Of a stretch of 64,000 nucleotides of DNA, positions 1 through 7,764 are shown piece after piece (the stretch's first letter is position 1; the number at the start of each line of letters is the position of its first letter). The stretch comes from Micromonospora antibiotica (GTDB taxonomy: Bacteria > Actinomycetota > Actinomycetes > Mycobacteriales > Micromonosporaceae). The position numbers were made by a program, and so were the translations under genes. The stretch lies in contig NZ_JAGFWR010000005.1 in assembly GCF_017599305.1 (NCBI RefSeq), forward strand, positions 1-64,000. Reading direction: 5' to 3'. The notes under the pieces were generated by a model. It made no database searches, was not told where the DNA came from, and saw nothing but the letters and a program-made list of their open reading frames with translations.

Positions 1-1
1 C

Positions 2-43
2 TATCCGGTCATCCGCAAAAACGCCGTCCACAAGGGCAAATGA
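2..43 (+). CDS. 3' end of an unidentified gene (partial)
   Basis: The frame starting at base 2 reads YPVIRKNAVHKGK and ends at TGA (41-43). Almost every codon ends in G or C, as in the confident genes of this window, while the sequence after the stop abruptly becomes A/C-rich and loses that pattern. This suggests the C-terminal tail of a gene that begins before the window. Thirteen residues are too few to identify a family. Confidence 0.45.
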   Translation, partial: YPVIRKNAVHKGK

Positions 44-124
44 CAGCCCTCCACCACACCACCACGAACACACCCACACCACACCGCCAGACCACCCTGC
101 CCACAGAACGGTCAAAACACGAGG

Positions 125-162
125 GTATGCCTGTGAGGCATATTTATGCCTCACAGGCATAC
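125..162. repeat. Perfect 18-bp inverted repeat with 2-nt spacer
   Basis: Arms GTATGCCTGTGAGGCATA (125-142) and TATGCCTCACAGGCATAC (145-162) are exact reverse complements around TT. Each arm contains a smaller dyad, TGCCT-3nt-AGGCA, so a cruciform or a double hairpin is possible. It lies 81 bases after the stop at 43 and 315 bases before the next start, so it could be a terminator for the upstream gene, an operator, or a remnant of a small mobile element. No T-run follows either arm. Confidence 0.9.
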
Positions 163-477
163 CGCTTCTTGCCGCACCGACATACCGCGTTCCGCGCCTG
201 ATGGTGCCGACACCCGGACGGGCCACGGGCCGGCCGGACGAGCCGGCCCGCCAGCGTCGAGCCGACCGAGCCCGACCAGCCAGTCGAGCCGGACCAACCG
301 GGCCAGCCGGACGGCCACGGGCCAGCCAGTCGAGCCGGACCGCCAGCGTCGAGCCGACCGAGCCCGACCAGCCAGTCGAGCCGGACCGACCGGGCAGGCC
401 GGATCACCCGCGTCGACCCGGATCACCCGCGTCGAGCCGGCAGACGGACGCCGCCCGCCGCACTAGGCTGCCCAGGC
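163..477. repeat. Non-coding, low-complexity region with a 47-bp direct repeat
   Basis: This stretch has no credible gene. It is built from degenerate CCAGCCAGTCGAGCCGGAC-like units. One 47-bp block is repeated exactly at 249-295 and 341-387, a 92-bp period. Several overlapping open frames exist on both strands, but all encode Arg/Pro/Gly/Ser low-complexity sequence and reflect composition only. It separates the palindrome at 125-162 from the oxidoreductase gene at 478. Confidence 0.75.
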
Positions 478-2079
478 ATGAGCGATGCGAGTGAGCTGCC
501 GTCCCGCGCCGACGTCGTGATCATCGGATCGGGGCACAACGGGCTGGTCTCCGCCGTCCTGCTGGCCCGCGCCGGGCTGGACGTGCTGGTGCTGGAGGCG
601 GCGGAGGTCATCGGCGGGGCCACCCGCACCGAGAACCCGTTCCCGAAGGTGCCCGCGCTGCGCCACTCCACCGGGTCGTACCTGCTGGGGCTGATGCCGC
701 CGGAGCTGCTCGCCACCCTCGACGTGCGCATCCCGGTGCTGCGCCGCGACCCGCACTACTTCCTGCCCACCCCGGGCGGGCCCGGAGCGCCTTACCTGCT
801 GTTCGGCAGCGACACCGCCGCGACCCGGCGGCAGCTCACCGAGTTCTTCTCCCCCGCCGACGTGGCCGCCGACGACGCGCTCCAGGCCGAGCTGGCGCAG
901 TTGCGCGCCGACCTGGCCCCGGCGTGGCTGGCCGAGCCGCTGCCGGTGGAGCAGACCGCCGAACGCTACGTCCGCCCCGAGCTGCGGCAGGTCTTCGTCG
1001 ACCTGGTCCGCAGCTCCGTCGCCGACTACCTGGCCCGCTTCGACTTCCGCTCCGAGCTGCTGGTCAGCATGTACGCGGTCACCGACGGGCTGTCCGGCCT
1101 CAACGCCGGCCCCGACGACCCCGGCACCGGCCACAACTTCCTGGTGCACAACATGTGCCGGCTGCCCGGCGCGGACGGCACCTGGATGATCGCCGAGGGC
1201 GGCATGGGCACCGTCTCGCGTACCTTCGCCGAGGCCGCCCGCGCCGCCGGGGCGACCATCCTGACCGGTGCCCGGGTCGACGCCGTCACCCTGTCCGGGG
1301 GCGCGGCGTCGGGCGTCCGGCTCGCCGACGGGCGGGAGGTCACCGCCGAGGTGGTGCTCGGCGCGTGTGACCCGTACCGGCTGATGGAGCTGGTGCCCGA
1401 CGGCGCGCTGCCGGCGGAGCTGGGCGCGCGGATGGCGGCGGTCCGCCGGCCCGGCACCACCCTGAAGCTCAACCTGGCGCTGACCGGGCTGCCCCGGTTC
1501 TCCTGCCTGCCGGCCGACGCGCCCAGCCCGTTCGGGTCCACCATCCACCTGCTGCCCGGGTCGGCGTCGCTGGTCGGTGCCGACAGCGAGTCACCGATGG
1601 CGGCGCTGCGGGCGATGTGGGCCGACGTGCAAGCCGGGCGGCTGCCCGACGAGCCGACCATCGAGTGGTACCTGCACACCACCGTCGACCCGTCGCTGTC
1701 CGACCCGGCCGGGCACCACTCGTCGGCGCTGTTCGTCCAGTCGGTGCCCTACACGCTGGCCGGCACCGACTGGGACACCGCGTTGCCCGGCTACGTCACC
1801 CGACTGGTGGAGATCTGCGAACGGTACGCCCCGGGCACCGGTGACCTGATCGCCGACGCGGTGCCGCTGCCCCCGCCCGGCATCGAGGCGCACTTCGGCA
1901 TCACCGGCGGGCACATCCACCACGTCGACAACACCGTCTCGTTCACCGACCGGATGCCGTACGCCACCGGCATCGACGGGGTGTACGCGGGCAGCGCCGG
2001 CTGCCACCCGGCGGGCAGCGTGATCGGCGCGGCCGGCCACAACGCCGCCCGACGCATCCTCGCCGACCTGGGCCGCTGA
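478..2079 (+). CDS. FAD-dependent oxidoreductase, CrtI/PYROXD2-like
   Basis: Encodes 533 residues. The N-terminus carries a dinucleotide-binding fold (VVIIGSGHNGLVSAVLLA, about residues 13-30) followed by an acidic strand end and GGATRTE, as in phytoene-desaturase-type flavoproteins. The C-terminus has the matching FAD-contact motif YAGSAGCHPAGSVIGAAGHN (about 506-525). The length and both motifs fit the NAD(P)/FAD-dependent oxidoreductase family that includes CrtI and mammalian PYROXD2. No carotenoid genes lie nearby, so a carotenoid role is not supported and the substrate is unknown. The ATG at 478 is used although its ribosome site is weak. The gene stands alone and is followed by a hairpin. 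Confidence 0.85.
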   Translation: MSDASELPSRADVVIIGSGHNGLVSAVLLARAGLDVLVLEAAEVIGGATRTENPFPKVPALRHSTGSYLLGLMPPELLATLDVRIPVLRRDPHYFLPTPGGPGAPYLLFGSDTAATRRQLTEFFSPADVAADDALQAELAQLRADLAPAWLAEPLPVEQTAERYVRPELRQVFVDLVRSSVADYLARFDFRSELLVSMYAVTDGLSGLNAGPDDPGTGHNFLVHNMCRLPGADGTWMIAEGGMGTVSRTFAEAARAAGATILTGARVDAVTLSGGAASGVRLADGREVTAEVVLGACDPYRLMELVPDGALPAELGARMAAVRRPGTTLKLNLALTGLPRFSCLPADAPSPFGSTIHLLPGSASLVGADSESPMAALRAMWADVQAGRLPDEPTIEWYLHTTVDPSLSDPAGHHSSALFVQSVPYTLAGTDWDTALPGYVTRLVEICERYAPGTGDLIADAVPLPPPGIEAHFGITGGHIHHVDNTVSFTDRMPYATGIDGVYAGSAGCHPAGSVIGAAGHNAARRILADLGR

Positions 2080-2083
2080 CGCC

Positions 2084-2114
2084 CACCGGCCCGTCCCGCC
2101 GGGCGGGCCGGGTG
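2084..2114. terminator. Hairpin between convergent genes
   Basis: CACCGGCCCG (2084-2093) pairs with CGGGCCGGGTG (2104-2114), leaving one bulged G. It lies just after the oxidoreductase stop at 2079 and about 40 bases before the stop of the convergent TMEM175-like gene. It is GC-rich and has no T-run, which is usual for actinomycete terminators. Confidence 0.45.
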
Positions 2115-2156
2115 ACACCGTCGCCGTCCGGGCGGGCGGTGACGGGCCTGCCCGGC

Positions 2157-2828
2157 TCAGGCGGGGGCCGGGCGGGAGGACGGCAGGTCGCCGGGGCCCC
2201 GGATCAGGTAGAGCCCGGTGAGCAGGAAGTACGCCGCGAGGCTGAGCACCGGGTCGACGAAGGAGATGCCGAACGCCACCACGTAGAGCACCGGGCCGAG
2301 CAGGAAGCGGCGGGCCACGGCACGGGCCAGCCGGGGGTCCAACCCCGGGTCGAGCAACCGTCGACGGCGGGCCCACCACCAGCTCAGGTTGAAGAACAGC
2401 GCCTCACCGAGCACCGTGCCGACATAGAGGGCGGCGGTCAACCGCTGGTCGGCGACGGTGCCCCGCAGGTTGTCGGCGAGCAGACTGGCCGCGAACGGAA
2501 TGGCCGCCACGAACAGCAGCAACAGCAGATTGAGGACGAGCAGCAGCTGGTCGACCTTGACGACGTACCGCCACATGTTGTGGTGGGTCAACCAGACCTG
2601 ACCGACGATCACGAACGTGATCACGTACGCCAGGTAGGCGGGCCACTCGTGGAACAACGCCCCGGGCAGATCCTGCCCCTCGGGCCGCTGCGGGCTGAGT
2701 TGGAGCAGCTCCACCGCCATCAGGGTGAGCACGATGGCGATCACCGCGTCGCTGAACGCCTCCACCCGGGAGGCGTCCCGCTCCTTCTCCCGCCGGTGCC
2801 CGAACTCGTACTCCTCCTCGTCCACCAC
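2157..2828 (-). CDS. TMEM175 / DUF1211 family membrane protein
   Basis: Encodes 223 residues. Near the N-terminus (about residues 20-40) is the family signature RVEAFSDAVIAIVLTLMAVE, that is FSDxxxAI followed by TLxxxE, found in TMEM175-like potassium-channel proteins. The rest has several hydrophobic segments (for example VLNLLLLLFVAAIPFAASLL and FLLGPVLYVVAFGISFV), consistent with about six membrane spans. The start is GTG at 2828, followed by a second GTG codon. Family membership is clear from the motif. Potassium conduction is known for characterised homologues and is only inferred here. Confidence 0.85.
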   Translation of the reverse strand: MVDEEEYEFGHRREKERDASRVEAFSDAVIAIVLTLMAVELLQLSPQRPEGQDLPGALFHEWPAYLAYVITFVIVGQVWLTHHNMWRYVVKVDQLLLVLNLLLLLFVAAIPFAASLLADNLRGTVADQRLTAALYVGTVLGEALFFNLSWWWARRRRLLDPGLDPRLARAVARRFLLGPVLYVVAFGISFVDPVLSLAAYFLLTGLYLIRGPGDLPSSRPAPA

Positions 2829-3036
2829 CCCGCCCCACCCGCCCTGTCGGTCCTGACGTCACCGTGCCCGGAGTGCACCGGTTGCCGGCCTCTGCGGCGT
2901 GGCACCACGTCATGGTCGCCGGAAACGGGGGGTGGCGGGGTGGGAACGGGTCAGCCGCGTCGACGGCCTGGCCGGTTCGCCCCCCGCCTGCCGCCCCACA
3001 GGACGGCCGGTGGTCAGGGCGGACCCGGTGAGCCGG

Positions 3037-4617
3037 TCAGTTGACCGGTCCGCCGGCCGGGGCGGGCGTCTCCGCGTCCACCTGGGCGGCGCGGATCTTG
3101 TGGCCGACGCTGGTCAGGCAGCGGCCCGACGGCAGGTCGAACTTCCAGCCGTGCAGCTGGCAGGTGAGCTGGTCGCCGTCGACGATGCCGAACCTGGTCA
3201 GGTCCGCCTTGAGGTGGGGGCAGCGGCGCTGCACCACCCAGTCACCCAGGGTGACGTCCTCGGCGTCGACGGCCCGCTCGTGCTCGTCGTACCAGCCCTC
3301 GGCGTACTGGAGGCGCTCGGTGGACAGGCACTTGAAGAAGGCGTAGACGAACTCGTTGTACTGGCCGATCCGGGCCGCCGAGAACCGGCAGGACAGGAAG
3401 AGCGAGTTGACCCAGTCGACCTCGTCGATATGGAGCAGGTGCTCGATCAGCGCCCGCTCGGTGCGGAACCGGTACCGGACCTTCTCGTCCGCGTACGGCC
3501 GGACCTCCTTGCCGGGGAAGTCCACCACGATCGACTCGACGCTCTCCCCGTCGTAGCCGACCAGGTCGAAGCGGACCGGGCCACCGACGCCCTTGGCCAG
3601 GTAGATCGACTCGTCGAGCAGCGGCTCGATCCGGCGCTTCATCCCGGCCAGCACGTCGATCTCGGGGTGCCGCCAGGACGCCTTCTCGGCCTCGATGACC
3701 GGGCGCTTGCGCTCCCGCATCTCCTCCAGGTGCGCGGTCTTGTTCGCGAAGAACTCCTCGACCGGCTGCGGGTGGGTGGTGGTCGCGCCGGAGGTGGTCA
3801 CCTCGGCGACGCTGCCCGGCAGCAGCACGATGCCGTTGGTGCCGCCGACCTTCGCGTACTCCGACAGGAACACCGACTGGTCCGGGAAGATGTTGCCCTC
3901 GTCGCCGTGGATGTCGTTGAACTGCCACAACGCGTCGTCGAGGAAGCACGGCGGGCCGGCGATCGGGAAGACGTGGTCGGCCTTCAGGTCGTCGATGTAG
4001 CGCCAGGTCCGGTCGAACTGCCGCTCCCGCTTCTGCTTGCCGAACGCGGTCTTCGCCGACTGCGGCAGCTCGTAGACCATCGGGTACCAGATCGCGCCGG
4101 AGAACTGGAGCAGGTGCGCGTGCACGTGGCCCAGCTCGGCGAAGACGGTCAGGTCGGTGGGGCGGGCGTCGTTCTGGTTGAGCAGCCGGACCCCGTCGTA
4201 CTCCACCCAGAGCGACGAGTCGCCGATCGGGCCGTCGGTCGGGCTGGTCAGCGCCTGGATCATGATCTTCAGGCCGCCGGGCAGCTCCACCACCTGCTCG
4301 TTGGGGGCCCGCAGGAACTTCGTGAAGCCCAGCGCCCGCAGCTCGTCGGCCATCTCCGAGGTGGGGAACTCGGGCAGCAGGACGGTGGCGTCCTTCGAGA
4401 CGAACTCCCGCAGGTGCTTGGCGTCGAAGTGGTCCCGGTGCAGGTGCGACACGTACAGGTAGTCGACCTGACCCAGGGCCTCCCAGTCGAGCAGGGAGTT
4501 GTCGGGGAACGGGAACCAGGAGGCGAAGTAGGCCGGATTGACCCACGGGTCGCACAGGATGCTGCCCGCAGCCGTGTCGATCCGCATGCTGGCATGTCCC
4601 GTACCGGTCACTCGCAC
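3037..4617 (-). CDS. MBL-fold / Rieske [2Fe-2S] protein, CMP-Neu5Ac hydroxylase-like
   Basis: Encodes 526 residues from the GTG at 4617, chosen because GAGGGGG lies six bases upstream; the frame stays open further upstream without a good site. The N-terminal part has a metallo-beta-lactamase fold with VSHLHRDHFD, preceded by CDPWVNPAYF. The middle has NQNDARPTD, FSGAIWYPM and VFPIAGPPCFLDD. These resemble the hydrolase-fold half of vertebrate CMP-N-acetylneuraminate hydroxylase from memory of that sequence. The C-terminus is a Rieske centre: RCPHLKADL and CQLHGWKFDL supply the C-x-H and C-x-x-H ligands. In the vertebrate enzyme the Rieske domain comes first, so the order is reversed here. A monooxygenase role and a sugar or lipid substrate are inference. 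Confidence 0.85.
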   Translation of the reverse strand: MRVTGTGHASMRIDTAAGSILCDPWVNPAYFASWFPFPDNSLLDWEALGQVDYLYVSHLHRDHFDAKHLREFVSKDATVLLPEFPTSEMADELRALGFTKFLRAPNEQVVELPGGLKIMIQALTSPTDGPIGDSSLWVEYDGVRLLNQNDARPTDLTVFAELGHVHAHLLQFSGAIWYPMVYELPQSAKTAFGKQKRERQFDRTWRYIDDLKADHVFPIAGPPCFLDDALWQFNDIHGDEGNIFPDQSVFLSEYAKVGGTNGIVLLPGSVAEVTTSGATTTHPQPVEEFFANKTAHLEEMRERKRPVIEAEKASWRHPEIDVLAGMKRRIEPLLDESIYLAKGVGGPVRFDLVGYDGESVESIVVDFPGKEVRPYADEKVRYRFRTERALIEHLLHIDEVDWVNSLFLSCRFSAARIGQYNEFVYAFFKCLSTERLQYAEGWYDEHERAVDAEDVTLGDWVVQRRCPHLKADLTRFGIVDGDQLTCQLHGWKFDLPSGRCLTSVGHKIRAAQVDAETPAPAGGPVN

Positions 4618-4958
4618 CGCAGTCCCCCTCAAACAGACAATCAAGGTGTACGCCCGAACGCTACCGGAGGCAGTGTGGTCGACGGCCCGCGACGCCGGTA
4701 GAGCCGACCCGCCCCACCGGGCCGGGGTCTTTCGGCCCGGTCCCCGGCCGGCCCTGCCCACTCCTGCCCGGCCCGGCCACCCCGGCACGCCGATCCTGCC
4801 GACCCGGCCCCCGGCGACCCGGGCGCTGCTGCTCAACAGCCGGCCGCGCGCCACGAGTTTCCCGGTCCGCCGGGCTTCGGCAGGGCGGACCCCGCACCGG
4901 GGCCGGGGCAGGGCGTGCCAGACTAGCCGGAGATCCGATCGCGAGGGAAGGACCGACA
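4618..4958. other. Divergent intergenic region
   Basis: These 341 bases separate the minus-strand MBL/Rieske gene (start 4617) from the plus-strand DUF2631 gene (start 4959), so promoters for both should lie here. No convincing -35/-10 pair, dyad or small ORF was found. Frames that cross it are Pro/Arg/Gly-rich and lack ribosome sites. Confidence 0.6.
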
Positions 4959-5180
4959 GTGGCAGGAAGCGAGCCGGTAACCGCGCCAGATCAGCACAGG
5001 CCCGGGCACCGCAAGGCCGGACGGATCGGCGCGGTGCTCTCCGCGTTGGCGCTGCTGGCGATGCTGTGCGGCAACCACGAGGGCAAGGTCGAGGAAATCT
5101 GGCTGGTCGGCCTGGCCGTGCTGTTGCTGGCGATCGTCATCGGCGACGCCGTGCTGCGCCGCAGCGGGCTGCGCTCCTGA
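4959..5180 (+). CDS. DUF2631 family small membrane protein
   Basis: Encodes 73 residues from GTG at 4959, with GAGGGAAGGA just upstream. A polar N-terminus (MAGSEPVTAPDQHRPGHRKA) is followed by two hydrophobic segments, about residues 24-40 and 47-63, joined by GNHEGKVEEIW, and ends in DAVLRRSGLRS. The pattern and length match the actinobacterial DUF2631 family as I recall it. No function is established for the family. It faces the DivIVA-like gene and shares the terminator between them. Confidence 0.8.
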   Translation: MAGSEPVTAPDQHRPGHRKAGRIGAVLSALALLAMLCGNHEGKVEEIWLVGLAVLLLAIVIGDAVLRRSGLRS

Positions 5181-5199
5181 CGCACCGCCCCACAGACGT

Positions 5200-5234
5200 A
5201 CGAGGGCCCACCCCGGTCGGGGGTGGGCCCTCGT
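5200..5234. terminator. Strong bidirectional terminator
   Basis: ACGAGGGCCCACCCC (5200-5214) and GGGGTGGGCCCTCGT (5220-5234) form a perfect 15-bp stem with a 5-nt loop. It lies between the convergent stops at 5180 (plus) and 5248 (minus), so it can serve both transcripts. Confidence 0.88.
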
Positions 5235-5247
5235 CACATCTGCTGGA

Positions 5248-6486
5248 TCAACGGCCGAAGAGGATGTCCTGGACGTCCTTGAGCGCGGCGTCGACCTCCG
5301 CCTCGAAGTAACCACCGGGCACCAGCCCGAACCGCAGCGTGTCCAGGTCCTTGGGGTTCACCGGCATCTGGTTACGGCCCTGCATCCCACCGAGCAGGCT
5401 CTCGAAGAACCGGTCCACCTGGTCGGGGTCGTACCCGCTGCCGAAGCGGCGCACCTGGAAGCTGCGCCGGATCTGGTCGACCCGGTACAGCTCGCTGCCG
5501 GGCGGGCCGGCCATCGGCGGACCCACCATCGGCGGGCCACCGGCCGGCGGACCCATCGGCGCGGGCCCGCCCATCGACGGGCCACCCATCGGCGGTGGGC
5601 CTCCCGGACCACGACCACGCATCTCCCGCGGGTCGCGCTCGGGCATCCGGTCCCGCTCGGGCATCCGGTCGCGTTCCGGCATCCGGTCGCGCTCGGGCAT
5701 CCGGATCTCGGCGGTCATGTCGGTACGACCGTGCCGGCCCGCCTCGAAACCGTCGAAGCGCTGCTCGTCCGGGGGGCCGTAGCCACTACCCGGGCCGGCC
5801 GGCAGACCCCGCGGCGGTGGGCCACCGTGCCCCATCGGCCCGCTCGGACCGGGGCCCATCGGCCCGCCGGGCCCGGGGCCCAACTGGCCGCGCGGCGCGT
5901 CGTACCCACCACGAGGCGGGTCGTACCCACCGCGCGGCGCGTCGTGTCCGACGGCGAAGGCACCGCTCGGCTCGTCGTACCCACCGCGCGGCGCGTCACG
6001 TCCGACGGCGAAGGTGCCACTCGGCTCGTCGTACCCACCGCGCGGCGCGTCACGTCCGACGGCGAAGGCGCCGCTCGGCTCGTCGTAGCGGCTGCCGTAA
6101 CGGTCCGGCGGACCCGGCTGGGCCGGCATCGCGCGGGGCGGCATCGGCTGCGGCACCGACGACATACCCCGGTGGTCGTCGCGCATCGGCGGGGCGAGCC
6201 GGTCCGCGCCACGCGGGTCGGCGACCCGGCCACCGGGGGCGGCGCGCTCCTCCAGCTCGGCCAACTGCCGCTCCACCCGGTCCAGGTGCAGGTCGACCTG
6301 CCACTCGTCATAGCCGTTGAAGCGGACCCGGAAGACGACGTCGTGGACCTCCTGGGAGGCCACGGGGGCACCGACCGGCTGACCGGCGAGGGTGGCCTCC
6401 ACCCGGTCCAGGAAGGCGTCGACCTCGTCGACCTTGTAGCCCCGGCGGAGCGCCTTACGCCGGAAACGCTGACCCTGACTCGCCAC
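5248..6486 (-). CDS. DivIVA-domain protein with internal repeats
   Basis: Encodes 412 residues from GTG at 6486, which has AGGAG five bases upstream. Residues about 3-35 resemble a DivIVA head (RRGYKVDEVDAFLDRV), and a second DivIVA-like motif lies near the C-terminus (RFGSGYDPDQVDRFFESLL). The region between is disordered and repetitive: three copies of YDEPSGAFAVGRDAPRGG, shorter YDxPRGG units, four MPERDR units in a row, then Gly/Pro/Met-rich sequence. DivIVA proteins mark curved membrane and organise polar growth in actinomycetes. This is probably an accessory member rather than the essential homologue, which normally sits beside the ftsZ cluster. It lies 22 bases after rlmN and is likely cotranscribed with it. 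Confidence 0.82.
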   Translation of the reverse strand: MASQGQRFRRKALRRGYKVDEVDAFLDRVEATLAGQPVGAPVASQEVHDVVFRVRFNGYDEWQVDLHLDRVERQLAELEERAAPGGRVADPRGADRLAPPMRDDHRGMSSVPQPMPPRAMPAQPGPPDRYGSRYDEPSGAFAVGRDAPRGGYDEPSGTFAVGRDAPRGGYDEPSGAFAVGHDAPRGGYDPPRGGYDAPRGQLGPGPGGPMGPGPSGPMGHGGPPPRGLPAGPGSGYGPPDEQRFDGFEAGRHGRTDMTAEIRMPERDRMPERDRMPERDRMPERDPREMRGRGPGGPPPMGGPSMGGPAPMGPPAGGPPMVGPPMAGPPGSELYRVDQIRRSFQVRRFGSGYDPDQVDRFFESLLGGMQGRNQMPVNPKDLDTLRFGLVPGGYFEAEVDAALKDVQDILFGR

Positions 6487-6508
6487 TATGTCTCCTGGTC
6501 TCGTACCG

Positions 6509-7660
6509 CTACGCCCGGTCGCGCCCGCGCGGCGCTTCGATGTCACTGTCCACCGCGGCAGCCAACTGCCCGCACGCACCGTCGATCTCACGCCCCCGGG
6601 TGTCACGCACCGTGGTGGAGACGCCGGACTCCCGCAACCGTCGGACGAACTCCCGCTCCACCGGCTTGGCGCTGGCGTCCCACCGGCTACCCGGTGTCGG
6701 ATTGAGCGGGATGAGGTTGACGTGCGCCGACCTACCGGCCAGCAACCGCCCGAGCAGGTCGGCCCGCCACGGCTGATCGTTCACGTCTTTGATCATCGCG
6801 TACTCGATCGACACCCGGCGCCCCGTCGTCGCCGCGTAGTCCCACGCTGCGTCCAGCACCTCGGCTACCTTCCAGCGCTGGTTGACCGGCACGAGTTCGT
6901 CGCGCAGCTCATCATCGGGCGCATGCAGCGACAACGCAAGGGTCACCGCGAGGTCTTCGCTGGCCAGTCGGCGGATGGCCGGCACCAGACCGACCGTGGA
7001 GACGGTGATGTGCCGCTGCGACAGACCCAACCCCTCCGGGGCCGGCGCGACCAGCCGCCGGATCGCCGTGACGACCCGGGAGTAGTTGGCCAGCGGCTCA
7101 CCCATGCCCATGAACACGACGTGCGACAACCGGGGCGGCGACCCGGCCACCGCGCCCGAGGCGGCGACCCCGGCGAGATAGACCGCCTGGTCGACGATCT
7201 CGGCGGCGGACAGGTTGCGGGTCAACCCGGCCTGGCCGGTGGCGCAGAACGGGCAGGCCATGCCGCAACCCGCCTGGCTGGAGATACAGACGGTGACCCG
7301 GTCCGGGTAACCCATCAGCACGCTCTCCACCAGCGACCCGTCGTGCAACCGCCACAGCGCCTTACGGGTGGCCCCGTCGTCGCAGGCCAGCTCGCGGACC
7401 GGGGTGAGCAGCCGGGGCAGCAGCGCCCCGGCCAGCCGGTCCCGGGTGGCCGCCGGCAGGTCGGTCATCTCGGCCGGGTCGCGCACCAGTCGCCCGAAGT
7501 AGTGGTGGGAGACCTGCTGGGCACGGAAGGCTGGTTCACCCAGCTCGGTGACGAGCGCCCGCCGGCCCGGCAGGTCCAGGTCGGCGAGGTGTCGGGGTGG
7601 CATCGCCGGGCGGCGGCCGGGGGCGTCCGGGTCAACGGGGATCACAGGCAGGCTCGTCAT
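6509..7660 (-). CDS. rlmN: Dual-specificity 23S rRNA/tRNA adenine-C2 methyltransferase RlmN
   Basis: Encodes 383 residues. The radical-SAM cluster motif CGMACPFC (in [14 protein letters not shown]) and the C-terminal catalytic cysteine in GACGQLA are both present, as are [10 protein letters not shown] and the family's [11 protein letters not shown]. RlmN methylates C2 of A2503 in 23S rRNA and of A37 in some tRNAs. The ATG at 7660 is used although its ribosome site is poor; the ATG 18 codons later ([10 protein letters not shown]) is an alternative. It follows cdsA by 104 bases in the conserved order frr-cdsA-rlmN. Confidence 0.95.
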   Translation of the reverse strand: MTSLPVIPVDPDAPGRRPAMPPRHLADLDLPGRRALVTELGEPAFRAQQVSHHYFGRLVRDPAEMTDLPAATRDRLAGALLPRLLTPVRELACDDGATRKALWRLHDGSLVESVLMGYPDRVTVCISSQAGCGMACPFCATGQAGLTRNLSAAEIVDQAVYLAGVAASGAVAGSPPRLSHVVFMGMGEPLANYSRVVTAIRRLVAPAPEGLGLSQRHITVSTVGLVPAIRRLASEDLAVTLALSLHAPDDELRDELVPVNQRWKVAEVLDAAWDYAATTGRRVSIEYAMIKDVNDQPWRADLLGRLLAGRSAHVNLIPLNPTPGSRWDASAKPVEREFVRRLRESGVSTTVRDTRGREIDGACGQLAAAVDSDIEAPRGRDRA

Positions 7661-7764
7661 GGCTGGTCCAGTCTGTCACGCCGGTCGCCGGACCCACCCG
7701 TCCGGAGGTGCCGAATCGGCCCCCACCAGGGGGACCACCCGGGTGGCGCGGCGTGATTCATCCC

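Noticed and set aside
2..43. Naming the partial gene at the left edge as a transposase
   Set aside because: Thirteen residues and a nearby palindrome are not enough to support a mobile element.
144..494. Overlapping ORFs on both strands before the first gene
   Set aside because: All are made of Arg/Pro/Ser/Gly low complexity derived from the DNA repeat.
5595..6705. Plus-strand ORFs opposite the DivIVA-like gene
   Set aside because: They arise from the in-frame DNA repeats of the minus-strand gene and lack start signals.
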